The notes beneath the pieces were generated by a model. It saw only the letters and a program-made list of their open reading frames with translations. It made no database searches and was not told where the DNA came from. Of a DNA stretch of 64,000 nt, positions 13,175 through 23,905 are shown piece by piece. The position numbers and the translations under genes were made by a program. Position 1 is the stretch's first letter; every line of letters begins with the position of its first letter. The stretch is from Actinomucor elegans (lineage: Eukaryota; Mucoromycota; Mucoromycetes; Mucorales; Mucoraceae): NCBI GenBank assembly GCA_026027325.1, contig JAMSLZ010000006.1:62001-126000 (forward strand), in the 5' to 3' direction.

Positions 13175-13501
13175 TCAAAAGGTTTCATAGCGAGTATCAA
13201 ACACAAAACGAGCAGCTTCGTTAATAATTGAACGAGTAAACGTTGTAGAACCACAGACATGGTCCCATACTCAATATTGTTTTGAATGCAACACTTTAAT
13301 CCAGTCTATCTCTGCGTCAACTGATGGATGTTGACCATAAATGACTCTAAAGAGTTCTAGTTTATCAATAAGATAATATTCTTGTTCCATTCTAGTGATA
13401 TAGATGATGATATGCAATTGAATTGGAACCAGAACATCTTTCATCTGTTCTGCCCAATATCCAAACATGTCCATGAATGAGTCGATTCCATATAAATGGC
13501 T
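13175..13501 (-). pseudogene. Decayed gene fragment of unknown family
   Basis: The frame on the minus strand reads like true protein: SHLYGIDSFMDMFGYWAEQ, then RMEQEYYLIDKLELFRVIYG and PSVDAEIDWIKVLHSKQY. It then meets a TGA, and goes on in the same frame with VWDHVCGSTTFTRS and INEAARFVFDTRYETF before a second stop. Just upstream, a neighbouring frame (VASDSTTFIVLSPMI) also looks coding, which suggests a further frameshift or intron. I do not recognise the family. It lies tail to tail with the DPP V gene and may be a relic of a transposon or a dead multi-copy gene. Confidence 0.5.
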
Positions 13502-13784
13502 CTACTGTGATCATTGGGCTAAGCACGATAAATGTCGTACTATCTGAAGCAACATTTTCATTCTTGTGCTTTTATAAAACATATATCACTCGAAAGAGGA
13601 TTCATTAGCCACAGCTTTATTATTTTCAAAATTCGTTTTATACTTATCGTCTTTCTAAGCTATGGTTTCTGTTGTTTGGCATAATAATTCGCTCCAAATA
13701 TCAAAAACAGAAACATTAATACAGAGCAATAATAAACATCAGATCTCTAGGCCAACCTTGGTCTACTGGCACATTTGGTTAATA

Positions 13785-13965
13785 TCCAATGTTTAGAATG
13801 AGTTGTTGCATGTATTAAAATTGCTGTTTAAGGGAAACATAACGAGTATACTATATTTTTGCTATTGACAGCATAAACTGCATTTATTCCCGACACTAAC
13901 TTCCAGATCTTTTAGACGATCCTGGTTTAATGTCATAGCTGATAACAGTAGATATTCAAAATAAA
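13785..13965 (+). repeat. Repeat tail and a head of the dispersed repeat
   Basis: About 13785-13835 matches the repeat's tail (TTTAGAATGAGTTGTTGCAT, GTATTAAAATTGCTG). About 13904-13965 matches its head (CCAGATCTTTTAGACGATCC, TGGTTTAATGTCATAGCTG). The tail copy also resembles bases 10-50 of the window beyond the shared core (both continue to a TGTTTAA), so the unit may be longer than 90 bp. Confidence 0.45.
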
Positions 13966-14012
13966 TGACTGTATTTGGAAACTATAATGTTTATTAAACT
14001 AAAATATAAAGA

Positions 14013-14516
14013 TCAAGTGTGGGCTTTGGTGATTAAATTTGTCTTGTTATTATTGTAGAAAACTGACTTGGCACCTGTAAGCTTGCCTGAGATCTTTTGT
14101 ATTGGTTAGTACACGATCGTTCTAGCATTTCCATCAAACTTTCATACCTGATATTAATGGACTTGAGAATAAGTACGCGGTAGCAATATCTGCAGGATAT
14201 GTTAATGATAATCGCAAATAAGGGACATTGATCGGTAGATTATATATTTGCCCATCAGGAATCAGTGTGCTTTGCTATCAAAAGAAAGACAAAGGCGCAA
14301 GAGTAAGTTTTATTTGCTATTAAATTACTTGTTTAATTGAGACTTCTCATCAGTGGAGGAATTCTCGGCATGATCTTTCGCTTTATTATCGTAATTGCAG
14401 TCTTTTGTTTGTGGTAACTTAATGATTACTTGATGATCAAAAGGTTTATTATTTCTTTCTGGATGTAAAGGCCAGTTAGATAATGTTGGATTTGTATTAG
14501 TTGTATGCTTAAACAT
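14013..14516 (-). CDS. Small protein of unknown function, 127 residues
   Basis: Three exons (14516-14329, 14269-14148, 14086-14013) join in frame through GT-AG introns and give 127 residues. Exon 1 encodes a hydrophilic, Asn/Lys-rich head starting MFKHTTNTNPTLSNWP. Exons 2 and 3 encode a compact, protein-like part (TLIPDGQIYNLPINVPYL, then TYPADIATAYLFSSPLISG and KLTGAKSVFYN). The acceptor of exon 2 is chosen as CAAAG because the upstream TAG acceptor would shift the frame into a stop. A CCAAT motif and a pyrimidine-rich leader precede the ATG. No signal peptide or membrane span is seen. I do not recognise the family. It is divergent from the pallidin-like gene, with about 510 bp between starts. 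Confidence 0.65.
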
Positions 14517-15025
14517 AGTGAAGTAAAGGAAAGTGAACAACAAACTGATAGCTGGGCTGACTGACTGACTCTTTGGAATTTACACTTTATTTGATTGGAC
14601 AGCGGAAAAAAAAAATAGGCTTTTTTCCCAAAACTCATCCTCTTCTCTTTGCTGCGACATCTTTATAATAAAAGAGTCTTGATGGTCATAAAATCAAAGA
14701 AGATATTTCATGGAGAATGTAATTGAATGTAGGATGGTGTAAGAACGATATTATTTTCATTTTGAATTATATATGAATTTGAAGTTTTTGGTTTTAAGCT
14801 CATGCTTCATATAAAAAAAATACAAAAATCATGAATGCATACTTGCAAGTATGCAAAAAACTGGTGTAATAAACTATGAATTGTATACAACCAAAAGGGT
14901 ACATGCAAAGATTAGCAATTTCAGAGGCAAAGGCCAGTGTTTTACCAAAAATTTGATTCCCGCTGATAGATGTAATGTTTTTTTTGACGCGAGCTTTATT
15001 CCTGCTTTTAATCAAAAGCGAAGCA

Positions 15026-15719
15026 ATGACAGACAAAGTTTCACAGATTTATTCTACACAGATTATCTCGACAGTTTCCGTTCTAGAAACACAGCTGAAA
15101 GAAATAACGTAAACATGATAGATCCCGTCAAATTTATCTAATGATGGGTTCTAAATGCTTTTTGATTGTAGACAAGCACAGAATGTGCTAATGGAAGCTA
15201 TTGCTAAAGCTCAAGCAACTATTATACCCGAAGAAGAATTGGCCGAGATCAAAAACAATGTAAGAACGTGTTATCGAATTGTAAATTTATTGCATTCTTA
15301 ATAGACATCATTAGATGAGCAAAGTGTCCACATATAATACAAAGCTGCTATCATTAAAAGCAACCATGTCTATGCTTTCAGGAAGAGCGAGGCAATTGCA
15401 AGAGCGAGCCAACAAATTAAAACAAATGAAGCTCAACTATCTATCACAGGTAGATACTATACGTAAAATGGAGCAGGAAAAAGATCAAAGCATAGCAGCC
15501 AAAACCAGTATGTCAACGCCCATTCTATCGCCTGTATCTTCACCTCAACCAACCATTGCAACGGATCCATTACCTTCGGCACCTATACCAAGAGTTAAAT
15601 CAACAATCAAAAAGAAAAAAGCCAAATCAAAGAGAGAAGCGCTTATTGCAGCAGATGATGATGACTCCGAAGGCTGGAAACCCAAGAGGTCCTTGAGTCA
15701 AAAGGACTTGGTACAGTAA
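15026..15719 (+). CDS. Pallidin/snapin-like coiled-coil protein (possible BLOC-1 subunit)
   Basis: Three exons (15026-15108, 15172-15259, 15315-15719) give 191 residues. Residues 1 to about 115 are one long heptad-like coiled coil (SVLETQLKEITQAQNVLMEA; TKLLSLKATMSMLSGRARQL; QERANKLKQMKLNYLSQVD). The tail is Pro/Ser-rich and then basic (STIKKKKAKSKREA). The layout, with a central helix ending in RARQLQERANKLKQ, resembles animal pallidin (BLOC1S6), a subunit of the BLOC-1 complex acting in endosome-lysosome traffic. Coiled coils attract false matches, so snapin or another BLOC-1/BORC subunit remains possible. Start: first ATG, directly opening the coiled coil. Its stop is 51 bases from that of eIF2-beta (convergent). 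Confidence 0.6.
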
Positions 15720-15770
15720 TGCTTTTTACAATCTTTTTTCTTTATTATTACAAATAAAATGAAAACGCGT

Positions 15771-16916
15771 TTATGCTCTTTGTGCACGTCTGTCTTCTTT
15801 AGTTTGCGCCTTGAAACCAGTTTTAATAGCAGATACGGAACGAGTAGAACCACAGTGTTCACAAGTAACAAAGTATAATCTGTTATCCTTGGTCATGATT
15901 GTATTGGGAGACTTACAAGTCTTACATGTAACATATTCGACAATGTAACGACGCAAGACGTTTTCGATTTGCTTTTGTTGGAAACGACCCTTGATAATCA
16001 AACGTTGGCCACCATCAATAGAACCAGTTGTACCCAATTCAGCAAACAAGAATTGAATAACATGCTCAGCAGGACGATGAAGACGCTTGCTGATCTCGGT
16101 GACATTAGCGAAAATAGTCTTCTTGTTACCTTCACGATGAATAGAAGGTGGAACAATAGTATATTTCTTCTTTTCGCCAGCCAATTCAGGGTTGTTTTGT
16201 TTCAAGATATTGAATACACGGTCAAGAAGCTATCATGGCATCAGTATACTGTAAGCTTATTCACTGATATACTATACCTCATCATAAGCATAATCTCTGT
16301 CACTCTTGAGCCATGCTTCTTCACCACCTTCTTTGCCACCTGCCTTTTCCTCAGCAGCCTCGTCTTCATCAGCATTTTCATCTGCCAAATCAGCTTCAAA
16401 CTGAGCCATAGACTTCTTCTTCTTCTTCTTTTTCTTTAAACCACCAAAGTCCATATCTTCATCATTACCTGCGACAGCCTCTCCTTCAAGTGCGTCCTAA
16501 TAATTAGATTGTAAATACTACTATTTCGATAAAATACGCGTATCCATCTATTACATCTTCAACAGGCTTAGACTTCTTCTTCTTTTTCTTTTTTAAATCG
16601 GCAAACATGGCATCGGGATCTTCCTCAGCAGCGTCTATAATAAACAAATGTCAATACGCGCTAAAATCTAGCTGAAATTGTGACATCTAACCATTTTGTT
16701 CAGCATCGACAGGTGTCTCTTCAGCAGGTGCTTCAGAGGTCTCAACTTCAGCTTCAAAATCGACCTTCTTCTTAGACTTCTTCTTCTTTTTTAACTTTGA
16801 AAAATCGACCTATTAAACAAGGTGTAAGTTGCTGAAATTGTTGATTTCAATGTTGAATAATGTACCTCTTCATCGTCGAATTGATCCTTGACGGGTTCCT
16901 TCTCGTTATCCGACAT
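15771..16916 (-). CDS. SUI3: Translation initiation factor eIF2 subunit beta
   Basis: Five exons (16916-16866, 16809-16692, 16634-16555, 16496-16278, 16229-15771) give 308 residues, within the family's range. The N-terminal half carries three lysine blocks (for example [12 protein letters not shown]), known in the family to bind eIF5 and eIF2B, separated by acidic stretches. The C-terminal half holds the core domain ([34 protein letters not shown]) and the C2-C2 zinc ribbon CKTCKSPNT...CEHCGSTRS. The product is part of the eIF2-GTP-initiator tRNA complex in the cytosol. Three lysine blocks in separate small exons are a neat fit to the family. Start is [12 protein letters not shown], the only ATG before the first lysine block. 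Confidence 0.97.
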
Positions 16917-17677
16917 GTTAGTTGTAGAATGGAAAAAAGAAAGAAAGGAAAGAATATTTTTTGTTTTGAAAAAAATTGTTCAGCTCACGCAGCAATGTCT
17001 ACGTCACTATTGGCCATTGGGTTTGGCTTATACGTGACGCTGTTCATAGTGTAGCCAACTAACTGCACCATTTTCAATGTATCGAAGAGTGGCTTACATG
17101 CGCCGATACTAGATAGTAAGTGGATATACTATCAGTCATTTCTAGTTGACTTATCCCTTGATCTTTTTTTTTTCCTATACTATGTTTGTCATATTCAAGA
17201 CTTGAAGCCAAGAAATAGAAATAAGCCACCGATGATTTTTTTAAGAGCTGAACCGTTTCCAGCCAGACTTGCTTGAGCAAATCGGATTATTAGTTGCGTG
17301 TGAGCTGAAAATTTACTTAGCAATGCATGATCAATCGATAATAATAGCGTAGGCTATATTAACGCATCATAATAATATTGTTCAGCTCAAAGCGTCAGGA
17401 ACGTGCTAGACACGTTGAGTGTATATAGTTTAACAGAGGCGTCAATTTTAAACGTATCTAAGCAATAGTAACGAGCCTTTAATAGTTACTACTAGATTAT
17501 ACTAGATTATCAAAATTGATATTAATCAAAACTGCAGGATAACTACACTTGGAAAAAAAAAAAGGGGGGGGGGAGGAGGGGATTAAACGTATATATGTGT
17601 TTTAAAGATAGATGGTAATCAAAAAGTAAGGATATACGCGTTTTATTATAGGTATCGTATTTACTTGTGTACGACTA
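16917..17677. other. Intergenic, no gene seen
   Basis: This stretch contains the promoter side of eIF2-beta and the 3' side of the F-box/LRR gene. A minus-strand frame at 17074-17280 lacks any motif. A run of ten A followed by G-rich sequence (about 17553-17580, AAAAGGGGGGGGGGAGGAGG) is the only odd composition and could form a quadruplex-like structure; I see no other signal. Confidence 0.5.
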
Positions 17678-19346
17678 CTATTCTTCTTGCATTATATCAG
17701 GGGTTGTAGAAGCTGTTATATTGTCCAGATGACGAGTATTAGATTGTGAAGGATGGTCGGGTACCGTGAAAAGAGTAGATGAGTGTATACTACAATTGTC
17801 TTCCAAACTATGAATTGTATTCAGATAATTTCTTAGATCTTGTACACCTTTTCCGCTATAGACACAAAAAGCATGCCTTTGTACTTCTGTGAGCTCTTTT
17901 GGTGGTGATCGGCAAAACTCTTGCAGGTCTTTTCTTAAAAACGAAGGTACATGTGTCAAACTAAGGTGGTTCAACTTGTAACATACGTTCAAAAGTCGCC
18001 CTATAGCCCGTACACTCAGTCGTGTGCAATAGCTGAGATGGATACGCTCTAAACTGCTGGCAATACGAACATGGCTGGTAAGTGCGCTTAAACTAATGTC
18101 TGTAATCCTGGCACATTTGACGAGTCCAATACGCTTGAGTTTGGGCAGATTACGCGATAATTCAATGACAGATTGATCCGTTATCCCCGTACAACATGCC
18201 AAATCCAAATATCGAATGCGATTGCATACTATAGCCAGACGCTTTATAGAAGCATCTGTTATTTGAGAACAATGGCCCAAGTGTAAAAAGTGCAAGAATT
18301 TACCGAGTTGACATATAGAAATTACACCTTCATCTGTGATTCCTGAGCATTTATTCAATACCAGGCTACGGATCTTGGGCGCTGCATTGACCAAGACACG
18401 GAGTGACATATCAGTAATGGTGGTGATCCCAGTGAGATCTACAAGCCGCAACTGTTCGAAATATCGGGCATTACTTAATGGTGACCCCAGGAATGCACCG
18501 TCTGTTATTTCTGTTTCAGCAATATCTACTTGACTTGTGCGAAGCTCCCTCAAGTCTCGACAATGATTGAATACTGATTTCAAAGCTTTATCATTGATAT
18601 TACAATTCATAAAGTCTACTTCGACAAGACGAGGACAGTGGACTGATAGACAGATTGCTGATTGTTCAGAAATTAGCGTGCAATTGTTTAGCTTTATCTA
18701 TTATATGAATCATAAGCAACCAAACCAAGCCTATGCATAATATCATAATTACTCTTTTCAAGTTGGAACAGCTTTCAGCCAGGCTCATTATGCTTTTGTC
18801 TGTAACATCAATTTGAGGTCGGCACATATTTAAATTAAGTCCTTGCAAGTTTGGACAAGACGCTGCAGCTTCAAATATTGTCTTATCTGTAACTTGATGA
18901 ACGTCGCTTAGATCGATTGAAATTAATTCAGATCCAACAATATTGATCAATGTGCAAAGTCCAACATCAGTTACTTTGGAACATCCAGCAAGTGTCAAGC
19001 GTTCTAATCTTGTGCAAGATCGTAATGCCATAACATGTAAATCTTCAATCAAAGCGGATAACGGCGACAGGTTGATACGACGTATAAATGAAGCATAAGG
19101 AAAGGTTGTTTGTTGCGTTGCTTGTATAATTGTGAAAAAGGACAACCAAGAATTAGACGTTAGAGCTTGAATGTTGAAGCTGGGTTTATACCATAGTATT
19201 TCTAAAGCCAAATAGCTCCATCGTTTGCATACGAGTGCACATGAAACAAGATCACCAATAGAAGTCAGATGCTGTAATATATTTCGTATTATTTCAGAGG
19301 GTATATTATCGTAGCTTTTATTGTCTATAGTCATAAGATAGCTCAT
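17678..19346 (-). CDS. F-box and leucine-rich repeat protein (Grr1/AMN1 type)
   Basis: Two exons, 19346-18753 and 18697-17678, give 537 residues. An F-box lies at about residues 14-54 (DNIPSEIIRNILQHL, then CALVCKRWSYLALEILWY). It is followed by about 11 LRRs of the cysteine-containing type, for example LERLTLAGCSKVTDVGLCTL, LVLNKCSGITDEGVISICQL and LDLACCTGITDQSVIELSRN. Such proteins are substrate receptors of SCF ubiquitin ligases (Skp1 binds the F-box, LRRs bind substrate). The short intron is placed so that the repeat NLKRIKLNNCTLIS is continuous. The first in-frame ATG is used; a second ATG four codons later is equally possible. The substrate cannot be inferred. Confidence 0.9.
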
Positions 19347-20410
19347 GTATGTATAAAGGAAAGAAAAAGTGGCACTAGTCCGTTTATTCAGGTCGCATTT
19401 CACAATTGGTGACGTGCTTATAGAAAATTCATGCTGGCGGCCTTTCTAGACATTCATTGGCTGTCGGTAATCCAACGAATTTTCCCTCCAGAGTAGATCA
19501 CTGATATGGGATTCGCAATAAAGAACTGTTAAAGAGCAAAATAAACTTTAATATACTCGGCGTAAAATTAAATTACTCGTCTAATGACGTAAATACTGTC
19601 CAATGTTTTGCTCCACTCATTGAGTTGTCTTTTATAAGGTTAATTTTAATAACAACTCGCGTTATCCATATCATATAAAATAGTAAAAGGCTATAATTTC
19701 TTGTTATCAGATAGGGCGTATCTACCTTATTTATAAATTACCCCTTGTAACCTTCTTTATAATCACAAAAAAAAAAAAAAAAAAAATTACCTAAAAGGAA
19801 TATGGCTTTTCTCGAATCTTTATATTTTCAGCATTACAAGATTTTGTAACCGATCTCGGTTTAATATTTGTTCTGATGACTAGCAATTGCTCAGAATAGA
19901 CTGTCTCTTCTACTCAAAACACTTATGAACTGAAATGCGACTAGTGTACTGCGCATTGACGGCTGTCGATGAACTGCATACATTCAGATCTATTATTTAG
20001 ATCCATAGATCTGTAGATCTCGGCTCATTATTGTCACATTTAATAGACATTACAAGTTCAGAATGAGCTGATGTATCTATTGGGACCGTTACTTACATGC
20101 AGTATGCCCATAATATGTTATTTGTCAATAGTTAACACCAAAATCCATACATTTCATATCAACAAGATAGATCTTTGTCGATCTCGGCTAAATGTTGCAT
20201 TTGATTAGTGTGCTATATTTGGAATAAACTGCTGCATTTGCCAAAATCCTTTAAATGTCAATTATCCATGGACCATTGTCTATTGTTTTCATTAGCCAAA
20301 CTTTTTTTTTCTTTTTCTTTTTGTTTGCAAGCGGATTGCTAAAACAAGAATCAGCTGCTGTATCTATTTTTGAATGCAGTTTATTAAAAGTACAGTAATA
20401 ATTAGCTCTA
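19347..20410. other. Intergenic stretch with clustered repeat copies
   Basis: Three diverged copies of the ~90 bp dispersed repeat lie in tandem order and the same direction here (about 19845-19910, 20006-20085, 20165-20255), with a tail fragment near 20340-20375. A run of 22 A is at about 19769-19790. I find no coding sequence beyond the repeat. Confidence 0.55.
19845..20255 (+). repeat. Three copies of the dispersed ~90 bp repeat
   Basis: Copies at about 19845-19910 (GATTTTGTAACCGATCTCGG), 20006-20085 (ATAGATCTGTAGATCTCGG ... TTCAGAATGAGCTGATG) and 20165-20255 (ATAGATCTTTGTCGATCTCG ... ATAAACTGCTGCATTTG) share the same ordered blocks. They are diverged but alignable by eye, which points to an old family, not a recent tandem duplication. 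Confidence 0.55.
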
Positions 20411-22586
20411 TTATAGGGACCATAATTTAATGACATTGTCATTGCCGCCACTAGCCAGTATATCATTACGAAATCGGATAGTATTAACGCAATTTTTATG
20501 TCCTGAAAGTGGTGTATGTTGAAATGAAGTTCGATTATAGATCTAAGGTAACGGTTGGTATATATATACATATAATGAATCTGGTGATAACGACTTACAT
20601 CAATTTCACTACTAGTACCGGAACTAATGATTTTGGTGGCGTTGAATTGTAAGCTGGATACAGGCGATGCATATGTGAGTGTGTCGAACACAGAGCCTGT
20701 GCGTAGATCCCAAATTCTAACTGTCTTGTCTAAACTGCCGCTCACAAGATGTACTTCATCGAATTGCAAGCATGTAATAGGTGCATTATGACCAGGTAAA
20801 GTACGATGAGCTTGTCCAGTTCTCACTATGACAAAACGGGTTAGCATCGTATTGTATCTTTACCTTCAAAAAACTTACTGTCCCACATTCTGATCTTGCC
20901 ATCAGAAGTACCACTTGCCAAAGCGAAATCCCAGCACTGCAAAGCACCAACAAAGTCATGAGCTGCATAGCCATAATTCATCGCGGTGTCTAACCAAGAA
21001 TCGACAATGCCACCCGATGATTTACTCGCCCACATTACATCCAAGGTCAAAATACATTGTTGGGTTTCTAAATCCCACTGTCTAATAGTTTTATCATTTG
21101 ATCCAGATACGACTGAATTTTGGCTTGCATCCAAAGCTGTAATTTCACTCTGATGTCCTTCCAATGTGAATGATTCACTGACAATGCCACCATCAATCGC
21201 CGTCAAACTAGGTGAACTGGGTGTAGATGAAAATATTGAACTGTCAGAAGATGGTGATGGGATCAAAGAGAGATCCCATTGTTTGATGGTACCATCGTCA
21301 GCGCCTGTCAACAGTCTCGCTTCATTCAATTGTAGACACCGCACTGTGCCGTTATGTCCTTCCAAATTACCCAAGCAACGGTTTCGGTATAAATCCCAGG
21401 CTTTCACTGTACCATCCATAGAAGAAGATACCAGCATACCTTTAGGATGATTGAAATCCAGACATACAATGTTGTCACTATGACCTTCAAGTGTTTTGAT
21501 ACAGGTACCAGATTCATAATCATCATCATCTGAATCTAGTTCCTCTTCTCTTTCTGATTTCAACTGTCTACCACTCATACTACTGCTGCCTTCTTCAATA
21601 TCTAAAACAGCTTCGTTCAAGTCTTCGACTAATAAATATGGGTTAAACCAGGAACTATAGAGTACAATATGTAGGGGGTTCTTACTAATAAGTTGCAATT
21701 GGATGTCTTTTTGCTCCAATCTTTCCCATTTTTGTTCTAAAGCTTGTCTTTTACTTAATAGCTCGTTGATTTGTAGGTTGATTTGATCGATTTCATTGGC
21801 AGTAGAAGACTACGCAGAACGCGTGAATTTATATACTTTTGATCCTACAGATCCTATTTACCTTTTGCATACTCAGTTTATCACAGTCTCGTACTCTTTT
21901 TTCTCGCTCAGAAATGATTTGTGTAAGTGACTTTGGCAAAGCTAATATCATACAGGACGCGTCAATAAATGTGTTTTTAACGTTGCAACTACGGATATAC
22001 CTTTGGATTTAGGGTTATCAGAAGGTTGTTTCTTTTTCTTTTGTCGTGCTCTCTTTGGTGATCTCGAGGGTTTAGCCAACGAAGGATAAGCCGAAGCAAA
22101 TCCTTGGAAAAGAGAGACTGGGTTATTTGTTTCGGGTATATCAGCTTGCAAAAGAACAGTACTGGAAGGCCAAGCATACGTTTTACCGTGCAATACAAGA
22201 TCGCCGCGTGGTGCTGTCAGCATGGTTGAAGTGGAGCTTGCGGCTGAAGACTGCTGCCTATGTTGCTGCTGTTGCATAAGTTGAATGGCTTTTACCATGG
22301 ACTCGGACTTGTAGACGGGATGAGCTGCCAAAGGACTGAACATAACGGTCGATAAGGACTCTAACTGTGTAAAAGAAGAAGTCCATTCGGTTGAAGGTGT
22401 TAACCAGTCTCGGGCCGAATGAACTACACTGCTTGCTTTATCCTTGGCTGCTTGCACAACTGCGTGTGTCGAAGCTGCATAACCAGCTGTGCTATGTTGG
22501 TTGGTACTTGCTATAGCCGTCGTAGTGGTAGAACGCACTTCTGATCTTTTATGTATAATAGGTGGGGGCTTATTCTCGGCTGGCAT
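20411..22586 (-). CDS. MDV1: WD-repeat mitochondrial division adaptor, MDV1/CAF4-like
   Basis: Six exons (22586-22001, 21941-21862, 21809-21686, 21628-20879, 20825-20599, 20542-20411) give 632 residues. The N-terminal third is Ser/Gln/Ala-rich with a short basic patch (RSPKRARQKKKKQP). A coiled coil follows (about 200-270: ISEREKRVRDCDKL; EIDQINLQINELLSKRQALE). Then seven WD40 blades run to the C terminus, e.g. CIKTLEGHSDNIVCLDFNH, GSLDKTVRIWDLRTG and SGGNDNVIKLWSL. The coiled coil plus C-terminal propeller is the MDV1/CAF4 layout; that adaptor links Fis1 on the mitochondrial surface to the dynamin Dnm1. Other coiled-coil WD proteins (Tup1 type) are less likely because the linker and blades differ. 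The last exon's acceptor was chosen to restore blade seven. Confidence 0.82.
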
Positions 22587-22732
22587 AGCTTAAATAGATT
22601 ATTTCCTCACTTTTTCCCTTCAAAAAGTGGTATAATAAGGTGGTAATAGTACAAGAAAAAGTAAGAGAAAGGTACTGCTCAAACTCGTTTTCACCTTTAT
22701 ATTTTTCTTTTTGGCCCTCAGGCTACAATCAT

Positions 22733-22740
22733 GTGACGTC
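22733..22740. promoter_or_regulatory. CRE/ATF-type palindrome TGACGTCA
   Basis: The perfect 8-bp palindrome TGACGTCA, the classic site of CREB/ATF-type bZIP factors, lies 147 bases upstream of the MDV1-like ATG. A chance match is possible, but it is in the expected promoter interval and is the only perfect copy I noticed in the window. Confidence 0.35.
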
Positions 22741-23509
22741 AGCTTTAAGCTTGACCTTTTGCTACGAAGCACTGTGCTTCGTGTTCAAAGATGACTTTTT
22801 TTTTTTAGGTAATCTATTCATTATAAAATCTATATAAAGTTGTTTTGAAACCTTGATTATATCGGTTTTCTATCGCGTGTATATACGGTTCCCAGGTTCA
22901 AGCAAAAAAGAAATAACAAATACAACGTCAGTCGGTCAATCAATCAATTAAAAAAAAAAGTGTATATGACACGTTGAAGGAAGAGAGTCTACAGAAGCTC
23001 ATAGCCTATGATTTGACTATTAGTAAGCACTTGTTTATATTTTTTTTAAAAAAAAAAAAGGAAGCTTGGACTCGGGCAGAGAGTGGTCATTTGAATTAAA
23101 TTAGTAGCCTTTAAAGGTGTTTGCGACAACATGGAAGCATAGCATTTCATTGAGAGAAGCACTTTTAATATTTGTGTCACATTTTGGGTTAGTAGTTTCA
23201 AAATAAGCCCTTGTATGCATTAATGTACCAAATAGCACTGTTGATATTCATGTTCCTATTGATAAAAGCTCCAAATGCTGTATTACAAATTTTTGGATTT
23301 TCCTTGAGATTAGCCTGCTGTTTTTGACATCTTGGATTCCTTCTTTACTGATTCTGTACTAGTTTGATGTCGCATTTGATGACACCACATATACAAAATA
23401 AACACCTATGAAAACTATTATTTTACAGGAATATAAAAATTATATTATACATTTTTTAACTGGTAGTAAAAGTGCATGCATCTCCTGCCACAAGCTTGGC
23501 GGTTTAATG

Positions 23510-23905
23510 ATCTGTAGATTCCTTAACCGATCATGATGGTTAAATGTTGTTATTGTATCGGACAAGTATGATATGTTAATAAAATACTGTATTTACTTGA
23601 ATTCTTATTTCATCGGAGCTGAGTGATTTTACTACAATACATTAGTAATAGGCAGTAACGTATATACACTTCAAGTTAAACGAGATCTATATAATTTATA
23701 GCAGCTTCTTTGGTTGGCGATCTAGGATTTATATCAAACCTGATGGCTAGCAAAAGTCTGTAATGAGCTGTTGCATTCATAACATAATTACACATATCTA
23801 AAGCAATTTAGACATACCTAATGCTTTTCTTTTCGGATGATTTTGGCTAAATGTCACATTTGTAAAGTATCCTATACTCTAAATGAACTGTAGTGCTTTA
23901 TGGTA
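23510..23905 (+). repeat. Diverged copies of the dispersed repeat
   Basis: Three degraded copies: about 23510-23560 (TTAACCGATCATGATGGTTAA), 23715-23790 (GGCGATCTAGGATTT ... AATGAGCTGTTGCATTCAT) and 23828-23905 (TTTTGGCTAAATGTCACATTTG ... AATGAACTGTAGTGC). They keep block order and direction but have many changes. Confidence 0.4.
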
